In this document: piece by piece, positions 13,501-24,730 of the stretch
Layout: each line of letters opens with the position of its first letter
Numbering within the stretch: the first letter of the stretch is position 1
NCBI GenBank assembly: GCA_001600695.1
Contig: BCKQ01000003.1
Location: forward strand, 496,001-560,000
DNA length: 64,000 nt
Source: Ascoidea asiatica
Lineage: Eukaryota > Ascomycota > Saccharomycetes > Ascoideales > Ascoideaceae
Direction of reading: 5' to 3'
Translations under genes and position numbers: made by a program
Notes under the pieces: generated by a model
What the model was told of the DNA's origin: nothing
What the model saw: the letters and a program-made list of their open reading frames with translations, nothing else
The model's database searches: none

Positions 13501-14687
13501 ATTTGGAAAGCTCAAAACATTTGCCACTTGGACAAAACCCAACCCGAAAATAGAAAGGAAAATTTAGTTCTTTAAAACCAAAATAAAAAGATAACAAGTA
13601 ACCAGAACCGGAGCTCAAACCATGGACACCAGCGCCTCAGCTTTCGCGAAGTGCCACCACACAAAGGAACGGTTTACTTAAAAAAATAAAGAAAGGACTT
13701 TGTTCCAGCAGCTACAGGCAAAAGACTAAATACCAAAACAATATTTTGAACTTTTCCTAGGTGCAACTTTTTATAAAATCGCTTTCTGTTTAAAACGAAG
13801 TAACATAAAAACTGGCATTAATTGAAGTTTCATAACTAACGTCAATATTATAAAAAATTAAATTTTAAATGGCTGACTAGATTTAAAAGCATTTCAGTAA
13901 AGAAGCTTATGAGGGTTTAGAGCTTCTACAGATGAATTTCAACCAAAAACCCTCCTGAATTTTAAAGTTAAAATGTTGATGCTGTCTAAATTTTTTTTTG
14001 CGAATACCTCTGTTGGCTGTAAAGGTCCAATTAAAAATGCTAACGCTTCACTTAAAACTAGCAAACAATCTACCCCAACTAAATAAGATGTTGATTCATA
14101 TTTTGTTATTTCTCAACATCAAAAGCAGCTTTCACTAGAGTTTGAAAAATTAAATAAAGGTCATTCAAAAAAGTGAAACTGCTCAAACTTCAGAACTCGA
14201 TTTCGCGCTACAACTTAGTCCAAAAAACAATTTGAAAAGCTTATTGTATTTTTTTTTTGAATGTTTTCTTTCACTAATCATTGCAAATAATTTGCTTTAC
14301 AACTATTTTGCACTTTTGTACGTGTCCTTTTACAGTTTCCTCTTATAAATTTTCAACGCTATTCGACAACGAATATGAATATCATTTTGATAATATTGAA
14401 AATATGATTTCAAATGCAGATGGTATTTCTTCGACAACATATCTTTGGAGTTCTCCTAGTCAAATATCTATATTAGGTCTAAGAATTCAGTACTAAAATA
14501 ATAAACTGAAGATTAAATAGTGCATCATTGCCTTTAAAACTGTCATGGAAGATATTCGGGTGCAAAATTGACGAGAAAATTAAGACTATAATGGTTACTG
14601 TTCATTTACAAAAAAAATTGGTTAGTATTACAGTTTACAATGCTTTTACCAATTGTCTAATGTTTTGAACTGTTGGATCAATAGATA
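10524..14687. other. long gene-free stretch with only short weak ORFs
   Basis: About 4.2 kb. The longest ORFs are 77 aa (10755-10988), 68 aa (11704-11910), 116 aa (11993-12343) and 71 aa (14281-14496). None has a domain I recognise. The 11704-12343 pair could be frames of one decayed gene, because coding-like sequence with mixed codons spans about 640 bp with stops between. The rest is AT-rich with some GC-richer patches (about 12900-13010 and 13600-13660). No tRNA, LTR or simple-repeat array is convincing here. Confidence 0.4.
11704..12343 (+). pseudogene. possible broken coding remnant, family unknown
   Basis: Two neighbouring plus-strand ORFs (68 and 116 aa) in different frames, less AT-rich than the flanks. 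The second is basic (many Lys and Arg) with no recognisable motif. Location in a transposon graveyard makes a decayed element gene the likeliest source. An overlapping minus-strand ORF (11777-11986) could equally be a shadow or the real strand. Weak call. Confidence 0.2.
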
Positions 14688-14866
14688 TCTATATATGCTA
14701 TGGCATATATTGGCTAAACAGCATATGTGGTGCACGTCCAAAACACATGTGTCTATACTGGATCTAATAGACTCTTGTATAATACAATAATATGTGCATA
14801 CAATTATATATAGAGCTGCATATTTACCTTATATATAGGTATCGTTTAATAAAGTTGCATTAAGTG
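14688..14866 (+). repeat. family B fragment, copy B6 (head only)
   Basis: Matches the first 180 bp of family B: TCTATATATGCTATGGCATA, then a GGTGCACG block, then AATACAATAATATGTGCATA, aligned with the heads of B3 and B4. It stops exactly where family A copy A3 begins (14867), which suggests that A3 inserted into, or was joined to, a B element. I could not find a convincing continuation of B after A3 ends at 17780. Confidence 0.55.
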
Positions 14867-15211
14867 TGCAATATTATTGTTACTATTGATATTTATTTAT
14901 TTGCTTGATCTCTCTATAAAAGTTTAAATAAAAGTATTGAGATATCAAGCTTGATTTATTATAGTTTGGAGCTTAATCAGCAGGGACCCTATCTCATAAA
15001 TCTTGTTGGCCATTTCGAATACGTATCGCAAATAGCTTCCTAGTTAGGACCCCTAAACCAAGGAACGTATCGCTTCCTAACTGCCATATTTGCTGGTATT
15101 ACATTTCGTGATCTCACTCCACACGTTCGAATTGACTACAGACACGTTGATAAAACCTATAAGTAGAATTCAGTTGATAGAATCTGGAAGGACTTTTCCA
15201 TACCGTTGTAA
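14867..15211 (+). repeat. family A repeat, copy A3, left part
   Basis: A diverged copy in the same orientation as A4. Shared blocks include AATATTATTGTTACTATT, the TAAAAGTATTGAGATATCAAG region, ATCTTGTTGGCCATTT, CTTCCTAACTGC and TAAGTAGAATT. It is interrupted at 15211 by a separate 1.9-kb element and resumes at 17110. Confidence 0.75.
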
Positions 15212-15470
15212 GGTGTAGCCCACCTTACAATAACAAGTTAGGTATTCCTAAAATATTTTTGTCAAACTTTTTATCAGACTTTTTTTTAACATATTCATTT
15301 TCAAAACACTTCTATGAGGCAACATGGAAACTGTCTAGTAGGACTTTTATGTTTACCTTTTACTTTTCAAATTATTTCTACATTAAATATTTTTAAATTA
15401 ATTTTTTTTCTTTTTTTCCTTTTTTATCCGAACTTTTTAGTCTTTTACAAATTATCTACTCGTAACCCTG

Positions 15471-15708
15471 GTTAACATTGGTGTCAAAATCTCTAACATT
15501 GGTATCAAATACTTTAATATTGGTATCAAATACTTTAATATTAGCATCAAACTGTTTTTATATGAATATAAGAAAGTTAACACTGGTGACAAAATCTATA
15601 AAATTGGTATCAAATAGTTTAACATTGGTATCGATTTGTTTTTATATATGTATCAGAAATTTTCAATTGGTATCAGAAACTTAATATTAGTATCAAAAAC
15701 TATCATAT
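15471..15708 (+). repeat. minisatellite, about 21-bp unit
   Basis: About ten degenerate units built on ATTGGTATCAAATAGTTTAA and variants (for example units at 15498, 15519, 15603 and 15625). The units span some 240 bp directly upstream of the broken gene in the nested element. A 68-aa ORF through it is only the translation of the repeat. It may have been a promoter or transposase-binding array of the element. Confidence 0.75.
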
Positions 15709-15831
15709 TACATTGTCCCTTAAATATGGTCTCAATTTGGTACGATCATATTTTTCCTCTATTTAAGCTACAATATTTCTTTTTCTTCTCTTCAAACATA
15801 ATTTATTTTCGACATCAAATCAATTTCCAAT

Positions 15832-16839
15832 ATGACTGACTTCATTATCTACATCAGTCTCAGAAACAATTAGCAAATTCAACTATAAGGTTAAACTATA
15901 TAAGTTGCCAATCCTTGAATACTATTTCATTAACAATACAACATCTTTTTTTATTGACATGGAATCAAACAATCAAGTTCATATTAAATCGGCAAGGGTT
16001 ATATCCGAAATCATGATGATCAGTGCAAATCATTTCCCAATATCAGTATATTTTGCAAAAGCTGATTTTTTTATTTCATACATTAATAATAAACTTTATT
16101 ATCTAGGTACAAGCAGCCCGCTTTTACTATCTGCCCTCAATCTTGTCAAAAAGATAATCCCTTATGTGATGGCAGAGGCTATCAAATATCCGTTTTTCTT
16201 TAACGCCACAAAAAATGAGCCTTTTCAAAATATTCTTCATCTGCTCAATATATTATTATTGTACATTCCATTTTGTTTGGGGAAAAGGCTAGATGTATCT
16301 GTAATGAACACGATATCTCCCAAATAATTTGTGAACTAATATTACATCCCCTCAAATACTCCACGGAACATCGCTACTTAATTGTGGATGTTATGCAACA
16401 TCAGGTGACTATTACGAGTATGCAGCAGGACATTGTGAGTATTAAGGTTGTTGCTGAAAAAGGTGTGACAGCGGAATTCTTCAACAAAATACTTTCAGGC
16501 AATCCAACTCAATTAAACGGCTTAACAAAATTACAAAAATTCCGTTTTTACTAACATACGGATGGTACCGTCCGTTATCACACGGTTAAGAAGGATGTTG
16601 GAAAATTGCTAAATAATCCAGAAACCTATAACCAAGCCCTTCTACGTTTAATGGAAGCTGACTCTAATAAAAATACCATCCCTAAGGATCGTCTCTGGCG
16701 TATTATGAAACGTAAGAATTTCAATTTTACAAAATCTGTCTTCGATTATTTATATACAGAATTTAATAATTTCACTGCCATATCTAGTAATACAAGTGAT
16801 TCTGGGGATATTGAATTTATTGGTTTTTCTAGGTCTTAA
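15832..16839 (+). pseudogene. broken gene of the nested element, unknown family
   Basis: I do not recognise the protein. Coding sequence continues across three frames. A start ATG lies at 15832 (MTDF), followed by a frame change before 15905. The long frame 15905-16327 then overlaps a second frame from about 16273 to 16554, and after an in-frame stop near 16552 the protein continues through 16606 to a TAA at 16837-16839. Together these make a protein of roughly 310-330 aa. The C-terminal third is basic and helical-looking (KDVGKLLNNPE, RLMEADSNK, DRLWRIMKRKNF) and ends in an acidic/hydrophobic tail (SDSGDIEFIGF). At least two frameshifts and one stop make it non-functional unless recoding occurs. 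It could be an accessory or transposition protein of the element. Confidence 0.5.
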
Positions 16840-17109
16840 GTATATTTTTTTTACTATAAATTAACTCACTTTTTATTTATTTTTATCAATTTATATCAAT
16901 CTTTTTAAATTATTAACTTTTACATTATTTTTTTACAATTAACATAATTCTATAGTTTTTCCAATAATCAATATTAAAATATTGGTTATTGCATTTTTAG
17001 TATATTATTATATTCATAAATTATTACTTACTTTAAATTATATCTTTTTTTACTACTCACTTTTGGAAGTAGCTTTCAGTTGAGCCATTCACTCAAGTGG
17101 TATTACACC

Positions 17110-17780
17110 GTTAGTACAAACATTGGGCTGTCCTAGTGGCGAATCATCTTTTGCTAGCTAATCAGTAATCAATTGCGGCTCAGAGGCCCATAACGTCACC
17201 TTGGTCGCTAAGAAGAGTTATGCATCCCAACATATAACGTCTTCTAGAACCTTGTATTACTGCCTCACAGAAAAATATCAACTAATTATTGAATCGCATA
17301 ATTACTGATTGGAACATGAAGCCAGCCCTCTGGGTTGTCAGTATATCCGCATCACTGAGTGTACCGCAATCAAGTTCCAAGCCTCATGAATAACTAATCA
17401 GTTCCTTAATCAGGAGCAAAGTAATTAAACTGTTAGCATCGTCATCGAACATTGTACCTCGAGCATAGTCTAAGTATGAGCATGTTGCATCTTCGTAAGA
17501 TGTATATTGTTAAGGCATATTCACTGTTAAGCCTACGCCAGAGTTTTCAATACATGTTTAACATACGGACGTAAAACCCACTAGGACAGGACTCCCGAGG
17601 CCCATTCCTTGACGTTGATAGAATACTATTACCGATACAATATCCGAACACGCTTTCCTTTGTCCCGGACTCATCATAGGTTCAAACCGTCTAAGCAGGG
17701 CTCTCACTACTAAGGCGTAGACCAAACTCATTGCTCCAGGCTTGTGCCAGCAGACAAATATCACTTCAAGTGGTATTACC
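17110..17780 (+). repeat. family A repeat, copy A3, right part
   Basis: Continuation of A3 after the nested insertion, diverged from A4. Shared blocks are GCTAGCTAATCAGTAAT, the GTACCGCAATCAAGTTCC block, GCATATTCACTGTTAAG, TTTGTCC, and CCAAACTCAT with GCTCCAGGC. It ends CACTTCAAGTGGTATTACC at 17780. The 68-aa minus-strand ORF 17558-17764 lies within it and is not kept in other copies. Confidence 0.75.
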
Positions 17781-19141
17781 TGTAATCCCGGAGACTATGT
17801 CCCTTGACTGACCCATTTGTAATTTGATGATGGCAGCGCATTTTGTTAGATTTTTTGTGACTTTAGTAATAAATGTAAATAAAGCAAAACCAAATGAACG
17901 AAATATCCAAAACTTGATACCTCAAATTCAATAAAAACTTTGCCCAACCCCTTGAGAGGCAACACAGAGATATTACCACCCTCGTCACCGGTAGCCCGTG
18001 ATAAAACCTTAAGTCTACATCATACTAAATGCCGATTTGCTAACATTTGTTTTTAGAAAAGCTGAAATTTTATTTCCAAAAGAACAATCAGTATGTACAA
18101 AAAGTTATTTATTTTATATATTATACGAATAATACTGTGATTGCGTAAAACACTAAAGTCAGAAACCGGAAAATAAAAAAAGATCTAAAAGAGAAACAAC
18201 AAAATTGGAGGATGCTTTATTTTGCACAGCTTACAATTTCAATCATTATTAACCCTGTACTTTAAGCAGATTAAACATAAGTGTGTATAATCACTTGGCT
18301 TATTAAATTATTTTTAATATAATCCTCCTACTTGAAAGCAAGGAAGTTTTTCTAGCAGTAGGTGTAATTGACTTAAAACAAAGTTAATATGTTTTTTTTA
18401 TGAAAGGTATGTTTTCTTTTATTTTGGCTGACCAAAGTTTAACAGTCGACCTTTTCAAATAAAATTGAAAATCAGCTTTAATTGAATACCAATTTGAACT
18501 ATGTTTTTTTATTTAATTTCAATATTCAATGTGTCTTCTCTAGCCGTTCTCACCATTCTTTATAATGCTCAAAAATATTCTCACATTTCTTGAAATTGTA
18601 TCAAATGTCCTTTGTCTCAAAATGAAAATTTTAAAAGAGTTCTTCCATTTTCGATTTAAGAATATTCCTATTCTCGTTTGAATGAAGATTTTTATAGTTT
18701 CTTTTTGAAATTAGTTTAGCTTCTTTAGTGTTCAACAAGTAAAACGGGAAGGAGTACTGTGCTTTGATGGAACTATTTCAGGCAATACTTTATGGGGGAT
18801 CAATAATTGTATCCGAAGATACAGAAAATCTTGCATTCAAGTTAATAATTTTAATTGAATTATCCCCCCTTGCTGCTGATAAATAATTGTCGTTTACTTT
18901 GTAAGAACTGTTGTAGTGACAACTGAACACGAACTAAATGTCATCGCAGAATGTTGCTAAGTTTAGACAGTCGTGCGTCTGTTGGCCGATATCGCACATG
19001 TCTCGCTGTGTTCTTGTGACTCATCCTTGTTTTGGTCGCAAAGCCCTACAAGTTAGTCTGTTTTAGTAATTGTGACTGTTTTTCGTTTTTCTATTGTATC
19101 ACTGTGATTCTGAGGGCAATTCCAATTCGAGTTGCCTTTCG
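17781..19141. other. gene-free stretch
   Basis: About 1.4 kb with no ORF above 60 aa, no RNA gene and no repeat matched elsewhere in the window. A patch at about 17940-18010 and another at 18920-19040 are GC-richer than the surroundings; I see nothing identifiable in them. Confidence 0.4.
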
Positions 19142-19251
19142 TTTCTTTCTTTCTTTCTCCTTCTCTCTTCCTTCCCCTCTCCCTTGCTTTCTCCTTTCCT
19201 TTTTCATCTCCTTCCCTTCTCACCTTCCGCTCTTTCCTCTCATCCCTGTCT
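19142..19251 (+). repeat. polypyrimidine tract on the plus strand
   Basis: About 110 bp almost entirely C and T on the plus strand, interrupted by only a few purines. The overlapping ORFs (19032-19274 plus; 19053-19256 minus) are low-complexity translations of this tract and are not called as genes. Long homopurine-homopyrimidine runs are known to be able to form triplex DNA. Confidence 0.85.
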
Positions 19252-20373
19252 TGCATTTTGATTCAGGAATCTAGCATTCAATGATATAAATAGAGGTGTT
19301 TTTTTCTCTTTTCTTATTTGTTTTTTCTCTTTGTTTTAAAGAAATTATAAGACACACATTATAGAATTATAAGTTAAGACGAAAGTATACTCGTTGGTTG
19401 GTACTATATTAGAACTCTAGATACTTTGTACATGTCCGTGGATAGCTTTTTATTAATTCTTAGTATATTTGTGGATAATGCTTGAACTTTACGAGTCATA
19501 ATATCTACTACTTGGTTTACTGACTCAACTGAATTCTATATAAAGACTCTTAAAATACTTTTTATTTCTCTCTCTACCTATTTTGATGAAATTCGGTGGT
19601 GCATAGATCCTTGTTCTTTCATTATTTACGTGTTTGCAAATATTTTTCCAAAACCTATTAAATGATGTGTGTTCAACAAATATACGAACAACTGCAATGA
19701 AATGGCTGTGTCCTAAAACATTAACCAAGGCAATATAGTGGAACTTAATTTTTAGTAAGCGTATTATAGAATACATGAACCTTCGAGAACTGTTTAATTA
19801 CAGTTTGCATGTCTCCTATGTTTATTCAAACAGCTCGAATTGAACTTTATATTATACAAAAATTAAACAATAACGGAAACAACCCTAATTTAAAGAAACA
19901 TGACCGGGAGTTGTTTTAAGTAAAATAACCATACAAATGGATATTATTACTCTGAAATATATCCATGATGGCTCAGGGTAGCTCGGGATGCAACAACTGA
20001 AATTGGAATAGCTGTCAAGCTTTCCGCGAAATGGGATGATTCCAATCAGATTTACATTGACACCGCCGGTAGAAAACAACGGTCAAATACTCATCGAGAC
20101 ACGATAAATTCTGATACTTCACAAATATATACAGTATCAGACAGGTGCAAAGACACTGTATCTGTTACACTTAAAAGGTAAATATGTACCAACCAAATCC
20201 AAAAAAATGACACAAGGTGGGCACAGTCTTAGCTGTGGATTTTTTTTTACATTACGACGTTTCAATTTTGAATTATCCACTGAAATTTTTTAATTTCGAT
20301 ATATTAATAAATTTAGTAGTGCAAATCGACGTTCCAAAATTCAAACTCACTAACTAAAAAAGCAAGTATAACA
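19252..20373. other. gene-free stretch
   Basis: About 1.1 kb without recognisable genes. Minus-strand ORFs of 83 aa (19525-19776) and 64 aa (19885-20079) have no motif and lie in decayed DNA, so I do not call them. Confidence 0.4.
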
Positions 20374-20830
20374 GGAAATCAAATCGGCCTATAATTTTTT
20401 GGCGTTTCTAAAGGTATTTTGAGGAATACTAATTGCCCAGAATTCCCGTTCAGAATCAGGGTGTCCTAGTCCGCTTGAACAAAAATTCGAAAATTTGCTG
20501 ATCAACGTTCAAATTTGTGTTTTACCATAATAAACTTATAAGCCCTGTTTCTAACCGGCAAATAGCCAAGCAGATTTTGCACCAGTAAACCTTGAACCCC
20601 GAGGCTGGACTCCTAATTTATTCTTAAGCCGCTAGATCTACTAGTTTCCTCTTTAATCACTTCCCATCACGAGGGGGCAATGTACCCTATCACATATGAG
20701 ACTAGGCTTACGCAATTTAACCTTCGAGAGGTCGTTCGAAAGTGAATCTACCAGGTTCCGTGGGTGAACTATATCCCAGGCCAGACCGTACATCCTTCCT
20801 ATGTGAAATTTTCATCTTATCAAGTATTTT
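20374..20830 (-). repeat. family B repeat, copy B2 (3' half clear, head uncertain)
   Basis: Read on the minus strand it shares GTAAGCCTAGTCTCATATGT, AGAGGAAACTAGTAGATCTA and TTATTATGGTAAAA with B3 and B4, and ends near GGCCGATTTGATTTCC at 20374. Weaker similarity may continue right to about 21150, which would make it a full-length but heavily mutated copy. Confidence 0.55.
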
Positions 20831-21399
20831 AAGTTTAGATTTTCTTACAGCCTGACCACTGGAGATGTACCACCATCAAAGTTGTTTTCATTTATTCTAC
20901 ATACATGAAGTAAGCTAACATTTCATAGCCCATCTAGCGACAATGTGGAGTGAGATTTAAGTAGGTTTTTGCCGCCAAAAGACGTGACCGAGGTCAAGTT
21001 AACCGATGTGCTGTTGACTGAAGTTAATACATCTTTATAGTGTGAATTTCATGAATATTTGCGTTCCGGTATCATAGATTTGCTTTGTTAATAGAATACT
21101 TTACTTGGTTAGCATTGATACGTGCCTTGTTGCCTCCATTACGTAGCATGTTACCACTTACACAATGAAAATTAAAAAGTTTGAAACTGTTCTGAAATCG
21201 GAGGTGTCCAATTTTTTTATTTCAGATTGATATTTATCAATTAAATATAACGATTATGTAGCTTATATAGTAAATAAACAATTAAAAATTGTGGTTATCT
21301 TAATGAGAAATGTCTGAGAATTCTAAATATATAGATAATGTAACAAAAGAATTCTTATTCACCTCTTTTTTGAAGAAAATAACAAGCCCTCTTACATTG

Positions 21400-22330
21400 C
21401 CGATACCCTTTCGATGAAGGTGGAATCGCTAAAGACTATTATCAAAAGGAATAAAAAGCAGCTCAACCCTCCATAAAGAACAGGAAGACTTCCCACATTT
21501 ACATCTTATGTTGCCCGAATTCTCAAGCGAGCTGGTTTGAAAAACAGAGACGGGACCTGGCTGTCATTACTTGGTCCTGGATGTGCGAAAACCAAAAAAA
21601 AATCTTCGAATAAAAGGGAGCATTTAGGATAAACAAAACCGATAAACCTTTTTAAAATAAGAACCATAACAGAGCCCTTATCCAGCTAGCCTAGAATCAA
21701 CAGCAATCGCCACCCGAACATTGGGGGAAAGTGTGGTTATGTTTGATGAGGGTACCATCTGCAGTATTTGCTGCTTGGGTTCAAGGAATGGATTTGTGCT
21801 TAAAGGTTAAAACGACCTCAACCACCGATTCACAAATGTGTCTGTTCGAAGGAAGCTAACCGATATGTTTCGGTCAAATTACCTTAATTTGAACTTGGAA
21901 GCAGTGCAAATTTCTGTTTGTACCAAGAGTCCTTAAAGCAAATTATTTTCACTATATTTTATCGCATTTCAATACAGACTATGACGTGATTTTTCAGCAA
22001 GATAAATCTCCGTAAAATAGGTCTCCATCTACGAAACAATTTCTGAAATCAAAAGGATTGGTGGTCTTGGTGTGGCCTGCGAACTCAGTATATATGAATC
22101 CAAAAAGAATTTATAGCCCATTTGGAAGGGGAAACTTTCTTGGGAGTATCCTCAGCTCGATAGGTGTCTAAAAGCCGGATAGTTCGCATTAGGGAACTCC
22201 AAGAGTCCATTAACCTGTGTTGGGAAATATTTGCTTATAGTGGAATCCAGAACCTCAATGTTTCCATGCCGAAGTGAATGGCGATGGTTTTGCAGCAAAA
22301 AGGAGGCTCGATTCCCTATTAGCATATTTT
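21400..22330 (+). pseudogene. Tc1/mariner transposase relic, copy 1
   Basis: Decayed DD[E/D] transposase on the plus strand in shifting frames. Visible Tc1 landmarks: a VMFDEG block near 21737-21755 (usually V-x-F-S-D-E, first catalytic Asp); IFQQDKSP near 21990-22010 (second catalytic Asp in the x-Q-Q-D-N-A-P motif); WPANS followed four residues later by MNP near 22075-22105 (the WPaxSPDLNPIE block holding the third acidic residue, here degraded); and a C-terminal S-M-P block followed by a K-K/G-G block near 22260-22320. Many stops and frameshifts occur, so it is inactive. Terminal inverted repeats were not found. The family call rests on motif order. Confidence 0.7.
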
Positions 22331-24730
22331 TTATTTTTATTGTGTTTTTTTTACAGTTTTTTACAGTTCTTATTCTACGTTTTTGTATCTGAATTTTAAT
22401 ATAATTTTTCTTTAATTTTTTATTTATTTTTACTTGGTTAATATTACATCTAAAGAAAAAAAATTGAAATCAAACAGATTCAACCTCTTTTGAAAATCAA
22501 AACAGGTTCAAACTTTTAAATTTTGTCCTGATAAATCCACCCTATTTGGTTCTCTGTGGATACCTATCACCTCATTTACAAGAATGCTCCCTGTAACTGG
22601 TTTTGAGAACATAATTTAAGAACATAAAGATGTCAAATTGTAAGCAATGTCGTTAAAAATAAAATTGTAAGGAAACTGTTGAATCTTACTGAATAGCACA
22701 TGGTGATGTTCTCGCTGGGAAAGAAACTAGATCGTTGCTTCTTGGATAAGGCTTTTAATATAATCAAAACTCGTTAGGCGATCGATTTATAGCTCTAGAC
22801 CATATTAGTAGATACAAATACCATTATTGTTTTCAACTTGAGAACAACGTTAAAACCAACTAGCTGGTTATAATAAATTTATATGTGTCGTCACAGAAAA
22901 ATGTAAAATCAATACAAATATATGATCATCTTTGGGATAGTCATATAGTTGTAGGTTCCTGCTACAAATAGTTTACGGTTCTTCTCCCCTTATGTCTTAC
23001 AGAAGCATCCAAAAATCTGTGTTCAAATTTGAGACACTTGGGAGCATTGTTACATTATCCACTTGCCAAAATATCTCAATTCTGCAGATACTTAGTTGTC
23101 TGTCACTACAAGTTTTTAAATTAGTTTAGCCTTCAATTCTTGCCTGAATAATGTGATCAACATTATTGCTCGACAAACTTGGTTAGCATCAATTTAAGCT
23201 CCGTGATTGGGAAACTGGCCGAAGATCGATTAAGACGTACTTTTAAACCATGGTGGGACCCTCCGGAAATTGTCAGTCGCTCAATCAGCATCTGGACAAA
23301 TGCTTACAATTAATTGAAGCCTCACCAGCCGATGCTCACAGGAAAAGTGAGGATTGTTGACAGAAATGCTTCAACAATCATTTCTGACCTCAGTTCTTAT
23401 AATACTAAGTTATGATCCCGTGATTATTTTTTTGTTTCAATTCTTTGTTTCAATTTTTATTATGTGTTTCAATTTTTATTATGTGTTTCAAAATTTTGTT
23501 TCAATTTTTATTACGTGTCTAATTTTTTTATATTTTCGTGTTTGTTTATTTATTTCTCCATTAGGTAGACCTTTGTTTACATTTCAGAGACCAGCATGAT
23601 ATATAAAGAGATATTAAAACACTTAGAATTATTTTAATTTCATTTTAATTTATTTTTTGAATTATTATTAATCTTTATTATTTATATCACATGTCAAATA
23701 ACTTAATAAAAAAAAAAAAAAGCTTTAATCTTTTTCTTTTATCTTTTTAATTTTATTAATTTTTTAATCATCATCATTTAATTTGTTTTTAACAACCTCA
23801 ACTTATTAATAAATATTATTTTTTTTTATATTGAATTAAAAAATCTGACTTTTGTAAGCAGGATCAAAAAACCGGGTCCTTAAGAAATGATGAATCAAAT
23901 TGCTATGATCAATGAATACAGCTAGGTTCCCATTTATACCATACTTGAATAGGTAAGGGAGCAGCTTCAAATATGACCCGGAATTCTGAAATCCAAATTA
24001 AAGAACTAACAGCAACTCTAAGATCTCTATCCACATTCATATATCACTAAAGAACTTTCTAGGGCATATATGGTTTTGGTAATAATTAGGAGTCCAAAGC
24101 AGATAATGTCTTCTGTGAGTACCCTTATTTTGTGGCAGCTCTTGCAATTATTATTCATTTAATAAAAATATGCGATGCCTATTATTGATATGGTAACATA
24201 ATAAGTGGTCAAGTACCTACAAATAGAATTACATACCACCGTTTTCTTAGGTTTTAGATACTAACCGCTTACGTGTAGTCACTAACAACATTGAATTTTA
24301 ATCAATTTGTATTCAAGAAATCGTTTTACATACACAAATATCACCTGACCTGCTGTAGCAACGTAATGCATCAAGCGGGAATTTATTACCAGAATAAACC
24401 AATACTGAATTTCAACTACTTCAAGGTTGATCTGCTCCTCTATATTTTTGAGATTCTAAGGAACTACATATGTTTTTTTCGATTAAAAATAGGTCCTAAT
24501 TGATCATTAACGGGGACATTAAAGGTTGTATATTATCAATAATATTGTTGACTGACCAGTTTCAAACAGAATTCATTTCTTGTCACAACAAGTTGCTTTC
24601 CATCGCACTGATACCTAAAACCAACTGAAAGGTAATTAAAAGAAGCCTGGAAAAAAAAAATCGGTTGTAAACATAGGCTAAAAACATTTAATTACCGCAG
24701 GTAATAAAATTTTGCTGGAAAGAATAAATA
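22331..24730. other. gene-free stretch, very AT-rich in places
   Basis: About 2.4 kb. The segment 22330-22480 (AT/T-rich, just after transposase copy 1) resembles 30200-30310 after copy 2 and may be the 3' untranslated or terminal part of the Tc1-type element. A short minisatellite lies at 23430-23520. ORFs of 81 aa (23354-23599) and 70 aa (24291-24503) have no recognised motif; the former is mostly a translation of the minisatellite. Confidence 0.4.
23430..23520 (+). repeat. short minisatellite, about 19-bp unit
   Basis: Four to five units of GTTTCAATTTTTATTATGT and variants in tandem. Gene-free surroundings. Confidence 0.7.

Larger units (their letters stand above)
15212..17109. mobile_element. 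nested 1.9-kb element with short terminal inverted repeats, type unknown
   Basis: Defined by its interruption of family A copy A3: A sequence stops at 15211 and resumes at 17110 at the matching position of A4. The ends are inverted and similar: GGTGTAGCCCACC at 15212 and, on the other strand, GGTGTAATACCAC at 17109. Flanks are a possible imperfect target duplication of about 7-8 bp (GTTGTAA on the left, GTTAGTAC on the right). Inside are a minisatellite, a broken gene of about 310 codons, and AT-rich sequence. The right end also resembles the 3' end of family A. Short TIRs and a 7-8 bp duplication would suit a cut-and-paste DNA element, but no known transposase is recognised. Confidence 0.6.

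Noticed and set aside
13600-13665. tRNA-like A and B boxes on the minus strand (also near 30340-30410)
   Set aside because: GGTTTGAGCTCC-type words occur but the arms do not pair into a cloverleaf; not called as tRNA or SINE.
15478-15684. 68-aa Ser/Leu/Val repeat ORF
   Set aside because: Translation of the 21-bp minisatellite.
19032-19274. 80-aa ORF and its minus-strand partner (19053-19256)
   Set aside because: Low-complexity translations of the polypyrimidine tract.
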